The notes under the pieces were generated by a model. That model saw only the letters and a program-made list of their open reading frames with translations. It made no database searches and was not told the DNA's origin. DNA of 56,383 bases from Clostridia bacterium (GTDB taxonomy: Bacteria > Bacillota > Clostridia > Oscillospirales > CAG-272), in the NCBI GenBank assembly GCA_017481495.1, contig JAFUPC010000004.1, positions 1 through 56,383 of the forward strand. Direction: 5' to 3'. Numbering within the stretch: the first letter of the stretch is position 1; every line of letters begins with the position of its first letter. Both the position numbers and the translations under genes were made by a program. Of the stretch, positions 1 through 8,031 are shown in pieces.

Positions 1-154
1 CGATTTCTTTCGTGTTCGTATTAAAGGAATTGTCGAGATTCCAGAGAAATTTCTTTCTCCTTGTTTCGTACAATTTTAATTGTTGTTCAATTTTCAAGGA
101 TCATCTTTTGCTTGTCCCGATCACACTCAATGCGCTCTCGTTGACAGCTTATAT
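1..154 (-). promoter_or_regulatory. Probable rRNA operon leader
   Basis: Read on the minus strand, this stretch follows two perfect promoters and contains GATCCTTGAAAATTGAA (86-102). That resembles the boxA-type segment of Firmicutes rrn leaders and 16S-23S spacers. Small stem-loops follow, with arms ACAATT/AATTGT at 70-83 and GGAAT/ATTCC at about 27-42. No open reading frame here looks real. The inference is that a 16S gene or other stable RNA begins just beyond the left edge and is transcribed leftward. A tRNA operon leader is the main alternative. Confidence 0.55.
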
Positions 155-183
155 ATTATATCACATTTTTGCGGTTTTGTCAA
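155..183 (-). promoter_or_regulatory. Promoter P2 of putative rrn operon
   Basis: On the minus strand TTGACA (178-183) and TATAAT (155-160) are separated by exactly 17 bases, with TGA before the -10. Both hexamers are perfect consensus. It lies 113 bases downstream of a second perfect promoter in the same direction, the usual tandem layout of stable-RNA operons. Confidence 0.8.
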
Positions 184-267
184 GAGGTTTTTCAAAACTT
201 TTTGAAATTTTCTTTCGGAAGTTTGAAGTTTTTGTTTCCTGACACCCCGTTCTCACGCGACTTATAT

Positions 268-296
268 ATTATACCACGAAAGAATGGATTTGTCAA
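268..296 (-). promoter_or_regulatory. Promoter P1 of putative rrn operon
   Basis: Minus-strand TTGACA (291-296), a 17-base spacer and TATAAT (268-273) form a perfect sigma-A promoter with TGG before the -10. It reads away from mnmE, whose end lies 20 bases to the right. Confidence 0.8.
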
Positions 297-315
297 TACC
301 TTTTTTTAAATTTAT

Positions 316-1692
316 TCATTTTCCGACGCAGAAATTATGGAAAATCGTTTCCACGACATCTCCCGTCACGCTTCTGCCGTCGACTTCCGCGAGAGCGGAA
401 AGCGCAAGTTCGATGTCCATCCCGGCAATATCCTGCGTATACCCCGCAGAAAGCGCCTCCTCCGCGCGCGAAATATGTTCCAGTGCCGCGCAGACGGCGG
501 CATACTGGCGCGCATTGGAAACGATGCCCTCCGTATTGTAATCAATTTCCCCGCCGAGAAACAGTTCCTCGATTTTTTCGCGGAGGGCATCCATACCCTC
601 GCCGGTTCTGGCACTGACGGTGCATTCCGCTGTGAAATCAATGCCGAGCGACGAAATTTCCGCCGCACGGGACACGTCCGACTTGTTGACGACGGCAAGA
701 ACGGGACATCCTGCCCCTCGCAGATGTTCTGCAAGGGCGAAATCCTCCTCACCAAGCGGCACGCTTCCGTCAAATACCGCCATAATCAGTTCCGCATCCG
801 ACAGTGCCCGCAGGGAACGCTCCACGCCGAGCTTTTCCACAACATCCTCCGTGTCGTGAATGCCGGCGGTATCGGACAGGCGTAGCATGACACGCCCGAT
901 GGACACTGTTTCTTCCAGCACATCGCGCGTGGTTCCGGCAATGTCCGTGACGATGGCGCGGTCTTCTCCCATCAGCGCATTGAGCAGCGACGATTTTCCG
1001 GTATTCGGTTTTCCGACGATGGCACAGCGGATGCCCTCGTTGACGGCGCGGCCGACGGAATACGATCTTTCAAGCTTTTGGAGCCGCCGTTTCGCATCCC
1101 CGATTTTTTCAAGCAATTCTTCGGGTGTCAGATCGGTCAGATCCTCGTCCGGATAATCAATGTACGCATACGTCGTCGAAACGGCATCGCGCAGAAGTAC
1201 ATAGATCTCCTCCGCCGCACGTTTCAGGGCACCGCGCGCACCGGCACCGGCAAGGCGCACCTTTTCCATATTCCGCGCATCAATGAGGTCGATGATCGCC
1301 TCCGCCTGCGACAGTCCGAGTTTTCCGTTCAGGAACGCATGCTTCGTAAATTCGCCCGGCCCTGCCGGCACGGCACCGGCAAGAAAGGTACTTTCCAGCA
1401 CCTTCTGCGTGATGAAAATTCCGCCGTGGCAGGAGATCTCCACCGTGTCCTCGCCCGTGTAGGAATGCGGCGCGCGGAAGATAACCGCCATGCCGTCGTC
1501 GATCTGTTCTTCCTTATAATATATGCGTCCCCACACCGTGCGGTTGGATTCCGTTTCGGAAAACGGCGTTTTGCTGCCCGGCACGAACACATTTCCGGCA
1601 ATTTCCACCGCATTGTCCCCGGAAATGCGGATGACCGCGATCCCGCCGCGGCCGTAGGGGGTCGAGATCGCCGCAATCGTTTTATTTTCCAT
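316..1692 (-). CDS. mnmE: tRNA modification GTPase MnmE
   Basis: MnmE works with MnmG to install the 5-carboxymethylaminomethyl group on U34 of certain tRNAs, in the cytoplasm. The 458-residue protein has the usual layout: an N-terminal folate-binding domain (about 1-120), a helical domain interrupted by a G domain with GKPNTGKS (227-234) and DTAG (274-277), an NKSD motif further on, and the C-terminal FCVGK with the conserved Cys. I chose ATG at 1692; a TTG at 1710 would add six residues with no family support. It is the last gene of an operon behind the MBOAT and DHHW genes, with 27 bases to the preceding stop. In many Bacillota it sits with mnmG and rnpA near the origin, so this context is unusual. 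Confidence 0.97.
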   Translation of the reverse strand: MENKTIAAISTPYGRGGIAVIRISGDNAVEIAGNVFVPGSKTPFSETESNRTVWGRIYYKEEQIDDGMAVIFRAPHSYTGEDTVEISCHGGIFITQKVLESTFLAGAVPAGPGEFTKHAFLNGKLGLSQAEAIIDLIDARNMEKVRLAGAGARGALKRAAEEIYVLLRDAVSTTYAYIDYPDEDLTDLTPEELLEKIGDAKRRLQKLERSYSVGRAVNEGIRCAIVGKPNTGKSSLLNALMGEDRAIVTDIAGTTRDVLEETVSIGRVMLRLSDTAGIHDTEDVVEKLGVERSLRALSDAELIMAVFDGSVPLGEEDFALAEHLRGAGCPVLAVVNKSDVSRAAEISSLGIDFTAECTVSARTGEGMDALREKIEELFLGGEIDYNTEGIVSNARQYAAVCAALEHISRAEEALSAGYTQDIAGMDIELALSALAEVDGRSVTGDVVETIFHNFCVGK

Positions 1693-1719
1693 AAATGATA
1701 GTTGTCCCAATCAGATTGC

Positions 1720-3027
1720 TTATTCCATTCCCAGCATTCCGAGCGTTGCCGCACCGGTCAGACTGTCCATGTTGTTGATGATGAGCACACGGCTGCACCC
1801 GGTTTCCTTTGCCAGTGCCGCGGTAGATTTCTTGTAATAGCGCAGATCGACGATCTCCAGATCAAAATGATACGCCAGGAACGGCGCCAACGAATGGCCG
1901 AACGAATCCTTGACGAGCAGAAGTCGCTCCCGATCTTCCACCCCGTTCTTTTCAATGGTAACATACGCATTGTTGCCGGAGATGAACGACGAATATTGGT
2001 CGGTCACGTCCAAATACGAACGGTCGTAAAAGCCCTCGAACACCGTGCCGTTGTCGTTGATCGTCATCGTATAATCTTCGTCACCGTCAAACCGGTAATA
2101 TTCGATTTCGTCGGTCGTGATCCACTTCATACCGGCATTGCGCCATGCAGTGCCGTAAAACTCGTTCGATACCGTCTCAACGGTAAACGCATCGAGCGGC
2201 TGTGCTTCCATGCCCCACGCTTCCATCAGCTCGACATAGGCAAGATACGCGCCGTAGGTCGTCCAGTGGTGGTCGGTGCGGTACATGACATCCTCGCCGG
2301 CATCGGCGTGTTCCCGCAGGGGCGTATAAAGGTCAACGACCTGCATCGTGTCGCCGTCAGACATGGCGGCATTCAACACTTCCCACGGCTCGTTCAGCGC
2401 ATCGGTCGGAAACAGCGCGGGCAGGGCGGACTGCATCACATCAATGACACGTCCCGCCGCCGCAAAGGTCACGGGAATATTCTCCTCTGCCATCCGTGCG
2501 GAAAACTCCTCGGCGGCAGTGTAGTTCTTTGTGACATTTTCGGTATTCACATTGTCCATGCGGGTCAGAAGATAACCGCCCGCGCCGAGCACGACATCGT
2601 TGTTCTCCCCTTTGAGCATGGCAATTTCCGTCACGCCTTTCAAGCCGACAAAGAAGTCGCGCGCGGGGAACTGGTCTGCATAATAATCAGAAATATCCTC
2701 GGAAAAGTCGCCGGAGAAATATTTGTCCAGAAACTTGCCCGCCTTGATGCGCTCGATGAGCGAACCGTCGAACTTCGACTGGATCTTCGGGAACGTCTGC
2801 AGCGCGCGGTTTTCCTGCTCGGAAAATGTTTTATCCGGCAGAAGCAAAGTCAATGCCCCGAACACCGCAATGAACGCGCAGAACAGGACGATCCCCGCAC
2901 GGTCAGCACCCTTTGCCTTGTCCGCGACACGCATCTGCAAGTCAAACAGCTCGTCCGCTTCGTCCTGCATCGTCGGCTTTTTCGGCTTCGGAGATTCTTT
3001 TTGTACGGTTTTATTTTCGTTTTCCAT
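1720..3027 (-). CDS. DHHW family protein, partner of MBOAT acyltransferase
   Basis: The 435-residue protein has a charged N-terminal cytoplasmic tail, one membrane segment (about 44-64) and an extracellular domain with the signature TDHHW (251-255). This is the DHHW family, related to AlgJ/AlgX-type SGNH-like proteins that work with MBOAT enzymes in O-acetylating exported polysaccharides. Near the C-terminus, LLLVKDSFGHS resembles the family's nucleophile-Ser block. It lies 21 bases after the MBOAT gene and has a good ribosome site (AAAGGAGAT). The inferred role is transfer of acyl groups to a cell-surface glycan; the acceptor cannot be told from the sequence. Confidence 0.88.
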   Translation of the reverse strand: MENENKTVQKESPKPKKPTMQDEADELFDLQMRVADKAKGADRAGIVLFCAFIAVFGALTLLLPDKTFSEQENRALQTFPKIQSKFDGSLIERIKAGKFLDKYFSGDFSEDISDYYADQFPARDFFVGLKGVTEIAMLKGENNDVVLGAGGYLLTRMDNVNTENVTKNYTAAEEFSARMAEENIPVTFAAAGRVIDVMQSALPALFPTDALNEPWEVLNAAMSDGDTMQVVDLYTPLREHADAGEDVMYRTDHHWTTYGAYLAYVELMEAWGMEAQPLDAFTVETVSNEFYGTAWRNAGMKWITTDEIEYYRFDGDEDYTMTINDNGTVFEGFYDRSYLDVTDQYSSFISGNNAYVTIEKNGVEDRERLLLVKDSFGHSLAPFLAYHFDLEIVDLRYYKKSTAALAKETGCSRVLIINNMDSLTGAATLGMLGME

Positions 3028-3048
3028 TGTAATCGGAATCTCCTTTCG

Positions 3049-4449
3049 TTAGAATCTGAAATAGAGGAACGGGTTATACGACGAATCGACAAGATACGCC
3101 GTAACAAGCACGGTCACAAGCAGGCATCCGACGGCTGTGACGTAACGGGAAGTCTTGGATTTTTCGTAAAAACGGTAAAACCATCTGCGCGGCTGAGGCA
3201 GGGAGGCAATGACACAGATTGCAAGGAACACCAGCCGGTGCAGAATCGCATAAATATCCGCCTGCGCAACGAATCCGCCGCCGCCCACGCCGAACATCGT
3301 GCCAAGATAGGAGATCCCCTCTCCCATATTTTCAAAATAGAAGATGAACCAGCCGAAATAGACGAAGAACAGCGTGTAAATATGGCGGAAAGCTTTGGGC
3401 CACGCTTTCATTTTGTCAAGCAGGAACGTCTTTTCCACAACCAGAAGGGCAAAATAGTACAGACCCCAGATGATGAAGTTCCAGTCTGCGCCGTGCCAGA
3501 AGCCGGTTAAAAACCAGACGACAAAAATGTTGCGGTACATCTTCCATTTGCCGCCGCGGTTGCCGCCGAGCGGAATGTAGACATATTCGCGGAACCAGGT
3601 GCCAAGCGAGATGTGCCAGCGGCGCCAGAATTCGGTGATGCTCTGCGAAATATATGGGTAATTGAAGTTTTCAAGGAATCGGAAGCCAAGCATTTTGCCA
3701 AGACCGATCGCCATGTCGGAATATCCGGAGAAGTCAAAATAGATCTGGAAGCAGTAGAACAACAGTCCCACCCACGCGCCGACAATGGTGCGGTCGGGGT
3801 CGGCAAGTGCTTCATCCCAGAGCGCGCCAGCGGTGTTGGCAAAGATGACCTTTTTGGCAAGGCCGGCGACAAACGTGCGGATACCCGATGCAAACATCGC
3901 CGCAGATTCGTGCCGCTCGCGCAGCTGGTCATCGACATCCTGATAACGGACGATGGGGCCGGCAATCAGCTGGGGGAACAGCGTAACATATGCACCGACG
4001 ACGATGGGATTTTTCTGCATCCGCGCATCGCCGCGGTAAACATCGATGACATACGACATGATCTGGAACGTGTAGAACGAAATGCCGATGGGCAGTTCCA
4101 ATCCCAGCGTCGGAATGTCAAGAAACGGCAGGCGCGACAGGTTTTCCGCAAAAAAGTCGTAATACTTGAAATACCCGAGCATTCCGAGATTGACGACAAC
4201 GGACAAAATCAGGAAAATTTTCGCCCGTCGGTTGTCCGTCTCCCGGTATTTGCCGACAAAATAGCCACAGACATAGTCAAAAGCAATGGTAAAGACCATT
4301 AAAAAGACATAAACGGGTTCTCCCCAGCCGTAGAAAAACAGGCTGACGAGCAAAAGCCACAGATTGCGGAATTTCACCGGAGAGATGAAATAGACCAGCA
4401 GTGTGATCGGCAGATAAGCAAACAGAAATTCAAGGCTCGAAAAGAGCAT
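3049..4449 (-). CDS. MBOAT family O-acyltransferase (AlgI/DltB-like)
   Basis: This 466-residue polytopic membrane protein matches the AlgI/DltB-like branch of MBOAT acyltransferases. Visible signatures are FFYGWGEP near the N-terminus, the NFNYPYISQSITEFWRRWH block (about 262-279) and GFWHGADWNF with the conserved catalytic His at about 319. Such enzymes pass an acyl group from a cytoplasmic donor across the membrane to a secreted polymer, with help from a protein like the DHHW partner downstream. Its start has GAGGTG at good spacing. It is first in the operon MBOAT-DHHW-mnmE, driven by the promoter at 4485-4513. Confidence 0.93.
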   Translation of the reverse strand: MLFSSLEFLFAYLPITLLVYFISPVKFRNLWLLLVSLFFYGWGEPVYVFLMVFTIAFDYVCGYFVGKYRETDNRRAKIFLILSVVVNLGMLGYFKYYDFFAENLSRLPFLDIPTLGLELPIGISFYTFQIMSYVIDVYRGDARMQKNPIVVGAYVTLFPQLIAGPIVRYQDVDDQLRERHESAAMFASGIRTFVAGLAKKVIFANTAGALWDEALADPDRTIVGAWVGLLFYCFQIYFDFSGYSDMAIGLGKMLGFRFLENFNYPYISQSITEFWRRWHISLGTWFREYVYIPLGGNRGGKWKMYRNIFVVWFLTGFWHGADWNFIIWGLYYFALLVVEKTFLLDKMKAWPKAFRHIYTLFFVYFGWFIFYFENMGEGISYLGTMFGVGGGGFVAQADIYAILHRLVFLAICVIASLPQPRRWFYRFYEKSKTSRYVTAVGCLLVTVLVTAYLVDSSYNPFLYFRF

Positions 4450-4484
4450 ACCGCACCTCGCACATATTTGAATTAGATAGGTAT

Positions 4485-4513
4485 AGTATACCTTAAAAAC
4501 GCAAAAATAGCAA
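4485..4513 (-). promoter_or_regulatory. Promoter of MBOAT-DHHW-mnmE operon
   Basis: Minus-strand TTGCTA (4508-4513), 17 bases, TATACT (4485-4490). A palindrome AGGTATA-G-TATACCT (4479-4493) covers the -10, so a repressor site is possible. Confidence 0.6.
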
Positions 4514-4586
4514 GAGGATTTCCGCCTTTTTTCGCCGGATGAGGGAGTTTTAACAGTTTATTCATCTTTTGTGCAGCGGAATGTGC

Positions 4587-4592
4587 TATAAT
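4587..4592 (+). promoter_or_regulatory. Extended -10 for the 4631 gene
   Basis: TGCTATAAT places a TG one base before a perfect TATAAT. No convincing -35 lies 17 bases upstream. It sits 38 bases ahead of the EEP-family start. Confidence 0.5.
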
Positions 4593-4630
4593 GAAAGAAA
4601 AACAATTTACATAGGAAAGGAATCACCGCC

Positions 4631-5452
4631 ATGTCAGACACCGTCCGCGTCATGACCTCCAATGTATGGGGCAACTGTCCCGCAGATGCGCCCATTTCCA
4701 ACCGCGACGACAATCTTGCCGTCATTTACCGCCGCTATCTTCCGCACGTCATCGGGATGCAGGAGGTCTCTCCGAAAAGCCGAGCGGAGGAGGAGAACCT
4801 CATCCGTCTGGTCGCCGACCGCTACACCGAAGTCCCCGCCGACACGGGAGAACACCCGAACAATTACACACCGATTCTGTACCGGCACGATGTGCTCACG
4901 CTGTGTGACTGCGGGTATGTCAGCTACGACAGCTTGAATGATGCCGGCTCCAAGTCCGTGACATGGGGTGTGTTCCGTATAAATGAGACCGGTACGCTCT
5001 TCATCCACATCAACACCCATTATTACTGGACATCCGACGCTCCCGGCCGCGCCGCGCGGATTAAAAATTCCCAGCAGCTGCTTGCCCTTTCCGACACCCT
5101 TGCGGCAAAGTATCCCGGTCTGCCAATGTTCTATACCGGCGACTTCAACTGCCGCACAGCCGAGCCGCCCATCGGAATGCTGCTCTGTGAGGGCATCCGC
5201 GAATGCCGCGATGCAAACGAGGGCACACCGCCCGTCATCTGCTCCCACCACGGCTATCCCGGCAAAAACGCGGAGACCGGACTGTTCGACGTTCCCGCCG
5301 TGGCAAAGCCTGGGCCGGAAAACTCCATTGACCATATTTTTGTGCGGGACGGAGACACGCCCGTGCAGGTTTTGTGTCATGTCATTGTGGACGACACGGA
5401 GTCGCTTCTGGCAACGGATCACTGTCCGATTTACTGTGATATGGCATTCTGA
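4631..5452 (+). CDS. Endonuclease/exonuclease/phosphatase family hydrolase
   Basis: The 273-residue protein shows the EEP fold motifs: TSNVWG near the N-terminus, IGMQEV with the metal-binding Glu, YTGDFNC in the middle, SIDHIFVRDG and the final ATDHCPI. The family hydrolyses phosphodiester or phosphomonoester bonds with Mg2+, on substrates from DNA to sphingomyelin and inositol phosphates. No signal peptide is visible, so it is probably cytoplasmic. The ribosome site GGAAAGG lies ten bases before the ATG. It is followed after 29 bases by the 5482 gene, so the two are probably cotranscribed. The substrate is unknown. Confidence 0.87.
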   Translation: MSDTVRVMTSNVWGNCPADAPISNRDDNLAVIYRRYLPHVIGMQEVSPKSRAEEENLIRLVADRYTEVPADTGEHPNNYTPILYRHDVLTLCDCGYVSYDSLNDAGSKSVTWGVFRINETGTLFIHINTHYYWTSDAPGRAARIKNSQQLLALSDTLAAKYPGLPMFYTGDFNCRTAEPPIGMLLCEGIRECRDANEGTPPVICSHHGYPGKNAETGLFDVPAVAKPGPENSIDHIFVRDGDTPVQVLCHVIVDDTESLLATDHCPIYCDMAF

Positions 5453-5481
5453 AAAAACAATAGAAACGAGGTATTTTCGCA

Positions 5482-6504
5482 ATGATTGACCGCAATCACC
5501 CCGATTTTTCGTCTCCCGTCCAGGAGGAGATCTGGAACGCAGCGACCGACCTTGTGCCGCTTGAAAGAACACTTTCCGCAATCCCGGAGGAATATCACCG
5601 CCCCTGCACCGATTATTACAATTACGTCACAGACCTTCTGAACAATCTGTACGATGACCCGGAGACCTATCTTGCGGCAAGCGATGTCGTAACCTACATC
5701 CGCTGGTTCTGGGTCTTTCTTTACAAAGCGTTTTCGTATGAGGACGGCGTGTTTTTCATTGACAGCGACGGGTATAAAAAATTCGTCAAAAAGATGGGCA
5801 AGCCGCTCATCGGGATTCTCACGGAACGCATGGGAATGCGCTTTACGGAAACAGACGGCACCGTCCGCGTGACAAATGACGTGTATCCGCAGATGATGAT
5901 CGCCGTTCACGATGTCATGGCGGCGGCATACAAACATTACAACGTCAACTGCACTGATTATCTGACCATGTGCGACTTCCGCGCGCTGGTCAACTATAAA
6001 CGTACATACGAAGATATGATCGTGCTTCTGAATGACCGCGGCAGAGAAATGGCAGAACGGCTCTGTGTTTATGCCGCAGAACACGGAATAAAGCCGGCAA
6101 AATGCACCTACTTCAACCGCGTGGAGTTCAAAAAGAAAGGAAAAATCGTGTTCATACTGGATGTCGTCAGCGGCAAGAATCTGAAAGTCAACATCGGCTT
6201 TGCGGAGCTTGGCGGCGCCGCATTTGAACTGATGCGGGAGGACATCGACAGCTATGACGACCGAGATGCGTTTGCGCATTATCTGCGTGCCAATCTGAAA
6301 AAATGCACCGCCTGTAATCCGGACTGTCCGAAGCGCGCCAATCCTGTGGAGCTGTTCGGGCTGAAGACCGTGTTCTGCCAGCCGTTTCTGCGGATGTTTG
6401 ACCCAAAGGCGGAGGAGTTTGCGTATCTCTGCAGGCTGATTTCCCTGCGGGACAAGGTTGTATGTGCGGGGGTGTCGGAGGTGTTTTATCCGGGGACCGG
6501 GTAA
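5482..6504 (+). CDS. Unrecognised protein with C-terminal Cys cluster
   Basis: I do not recognise a family for this 340-residue soluble protein. It is rich in aromatic and acidic residues and has no signal peptide or membrane segment. Near the C-terminus CTACNPDCPKRANP, followed by FGLKTVFC, gives a CxxCxxxC cluster that could bind zinc or an iron-sulfur cluster. It starts 29 bases after the EEP-family gene, with a CGAGGT ribosome site, and is followed by a strong hairpin terminator, so the pair forms a closed two-gene unit. Confidence 0.75.
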   Translation: MIDRNHPDFSSPVQEEIWNAATDLVPLERTLSAIPEEYHRPCTDYYNYVTDLLNNLYDDPETYLAASDVVTYIRWFWVFLYKAFSYEDGVFFIDSDGYKKFVKKMGKPLIGILTERMGMRFTETDGTVRVTNDVYPQMMIAVHDVMAAAYKHYNVNCTDYLTMCDFRALVNYKRTYEDMIVLLNDRGREMAERLCVYAAEHGIKPAKCTYFNRVEFKKKGKIVFILDVVSGKNLKVNIGFAELGGAAFELMREDIDSYDDRDAFAHYLRANLKKCTACNPDCPKRANPVELFGLKTVFCQPFLRMFDPKAEEFAYLCRLISLRDKVVCAGVSEVFYPGTG

Positions 6505-6533
6505 GACAAAGCATCTTCTTTCTGTATAAAAAT

Positions 6534-6568
6534 CAGGACTGCTCCGCGGCAGTCCTGTTCCTGTTTTT
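6534..6568. terminator. Bidirectional terminator
   Basis: CAGGACTGC (6534-6542) pairs with GCAGTCCTG (6549-6557) around a six-base loop. T-rich tails on both sides serve the converging genes ending at 6504 (+) and 6567 (-). Confidence 0.8.
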
Positions 6569-6959
6569 ATTGTTTCTGCTCCTTTTCACGCATCTCCGAA
6601 AGAAGCTGTTTTTCCTGAAATTCCCTTATCATCGCAAGCACTTCCTCGGGGAACGCGCCCTCCATGACGCCGGATTCGATCTGGGCGATCATCATATCGT
6701 CGGCATACGGGAGCAGGGTACGAATGGCTTCCGCGTTCATTTCGCCGTCCATGACTTTCTGTAAGATCGTGCCTTTGGACTGCCGGTCAAGTAGGGGCAT
6801 CAGGCGGTCGAGCAGGGCGGGGTCGAGGTCTTCAAAGGATGCGGTTTCGAGCATCGCCATGACGTTTTCATCTTCCAGATATTCCGTCAGTGCGACGAGA
6901 TGCGAGATGTCGATGTTCTGCCGGGACAGGATCTTTGCAAGGCGGGACAGGTTGCTCAT
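6567..6959 (-). CDS. Small acidic helical protein, unrecognised
   Basis: The 130-residue product is strongly helical by composition, with heptad-like Leu/Ile spacing and a charged C-terminal tail (EMREKEQKQ). No domain, signal peptide or membrane segment is visible. A perfect GGAGGA site supports the ATG start. It lies 55 bases after the GNAT gene on the same strand and is probably cotranscribed with it. Confidence 0.65.
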   Translation of the reverse strand: MSNLSRLAKILSRQNIDISHLVALTEYLEDENVMAMLETASFEDLDPALLDRLMPLLDRQSKGTILQKVMDGEMNAEAIRTLLPYADDMMIAQIESGVMEGAFPEEVLAMIREFQEKQLLSEMREKEQKQ

Positions 6960-7014
6960 GGGAAATCCTCCTTTTTATTTATGTGATTGCAAAACTACGT
7001 TCTGCATTCGGTTT

Positions 7015-7539
7015 TTACAATAACTTTTCGTATGCGTTGCGCTTGGCGCCGCTTTCCAGTGTGATGATGCCGCAATAGGAAAGACCGTTGCGCGCAAGCA
7101 TTCCCTGCATCGGCTTGTTGTCGGCGTGGGTGTCGATGCGCAGGGAGGTTTTTCCGGCGCGTTTGCCCAGAATCACCGCTTCCGATAACAGTCGGGATGC
7201 AAGACCCCTGCCGCGGGATTCCGTGTCGGTGGCAACGCGGTGAACAGCGACGTAGGTCGTGTTTTCGTCATCCGGGGAATCGGTCAGCCACGCGCCGTCG
7301 TCGATGACGGTATAGGTCGGCTCTCCCGAGAGAATGACGGCACAGGTGGCAAGAATATTCCCGTCGTCGTCACAGAGCACATAGGAATTCCCCGCCCTAA
7401 TGTCGGTCTGAATATCGGACGATGCCGGATAGCCGTCCGTCCACTGGTCAATGCCGGCGGCGTGCATCGTGCGGCGCGCACCCTCAAAAATTTCGTTGAC
7501 ACGCGGCAGATCCGCTTCGGTTGTTTTTCTGAATTGCAT
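7015..7539 (-). CDS. GNAT family N-acetyltransferase
   Basis: The 174-residue protein begins MQFRKTTEADLPRV and has the GNAT acetyl-CoA-binding block VATDTESRGRGLASRLL, then a hydrophobic strand and LRIDTHADN. GNATs move an acetyl group from acetyl-CoA to an amine of a small molecule or protein; the acceptor is unknown. The ATG at 7539 follows a CGAGGT site. A 29-residue upstream extension has no such support and would lie in the leader. It probably heads a two-gene unit with the 6567 gene. Confidence 0.85.
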   Translation of the reverse strand: MQFRKTTEADLPRVNEIFEGARRTMHAAGIDQWTDGYPASSDIQTDIRAGNSYVLCDDDGNILATCAVILSGEPTYTVIDDGAWLTDSPDDENTTYVAVHRVATDTESRGRGLASRLLSEAVILGKRAGKTSLRIDTHADNKPMQGMLARNGLSYCGIITLESGAKRNAYEKLL

Positions 7540-7597
7540 ATGGTATACCTCGTTTTGCTTTGCTTTACACAAATGCCTGTTATCGTTTATCCTGTTC

Positions 7598-7626
7598 AGT
7601 ATACCATATTTTTTCGGAATATGCAA
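7598..7626 (-). promoter_or_regulatory. Promoter of GNAT gene
   Basis: Minus-strand TTGCAT (7621-7626), 17 bases, TATACT (7598-7603), with TGG before the -10. Confidence 0.65.
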
Positions 7627-7728
7627 GGGTTTTCACAGATTATTTGCAAATGGGTTCCTGTTTTTGGACATTTCAACATATGCGGGCGGCGTGTGCGGGG
7701 GATATTTGTTCAGGGATACGGGGGAGAT

Positions 7729-7957
7729 GGTTATTAACTTAAGGTCGACGATGGCGATATAGTCTTGCGTAATGCGATTCCGACGATTTTGCAGAGGAAG
7801 TAATCTGCTTCCCGCGGCCACCGTGTAACGGTGACCGTCACCGCTGCGCGGTGACATATTGTAAATCCTTCAACAGTGCGAAAGATTTTCAGATCACCGG
7901 GCGTCCCTACAAACGCAGAAGAAACCGTGCCCCGTTCCTTAAGTTGATGACATTACC
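7729..7957. repeat. MITE-like modular repeat, copy A
   Basis: The left end (7729-7745, GGTTATTAACTTAAGG) and the right end (7939-7957, TTAAGTTGATGACATTACC) are imperfect inverted repeats. Inside come CGACGATGGCGATAT (7747-7760), a GGAAGTAATCTGCTTCC hairpin, a nested GTGAC/GTCAC palindrome run and TGCGAAAGATTTT. The same modules recur in copies B, I and J. The right end abuts the promoter at 7959. No coding sequence is supported here, and nothing else is seen between 7627 and 7728. Confidence 0.75.
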
Positions 7958-7958
7958 C

Positions 7959-7987
7959 TTGACAACGGCGGAAAAATATAGTATAAT
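7959..7987 (+). promoter_or_regulatory. Promoter of the 8032 gene
   Basis: TTGACA (7959-7964), 17 bases, TATAAT (7982-7987). The -35 begins two bases after the end of repeat copy A. Confidence 0.8.
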
Positions 7988-8031
7988 ATGGTATAAAAAA
8001 TACTGATTTTCTCAAAGGAGGTATGGATTCC

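Noticed and set aside
12..242. Small plus-strand frame at the left edge
   Set aside because: It runs through two perfect promoters and a leader, and its product is Phe/Leu-rich noise.
1702..3510. Plus-strand open frame of about 600 codons opposite the DHHW and MBOAT genes
   Set aside because: It is the complement of two clear genes, lacks a ribosome site and has an Arg/His-rich composition typical of shadow frames in GC-rich DNA.
7633..7857. Minus-strand frame of 74 codons
   Set aside because: It lies inside the dispersed repeat and has no ribosome site.
7801..7860. CRISPR array or tandem repeat in copy A
   Set aside because: The repeated GTGAC units are palindromic and irregular, without constant spacers.
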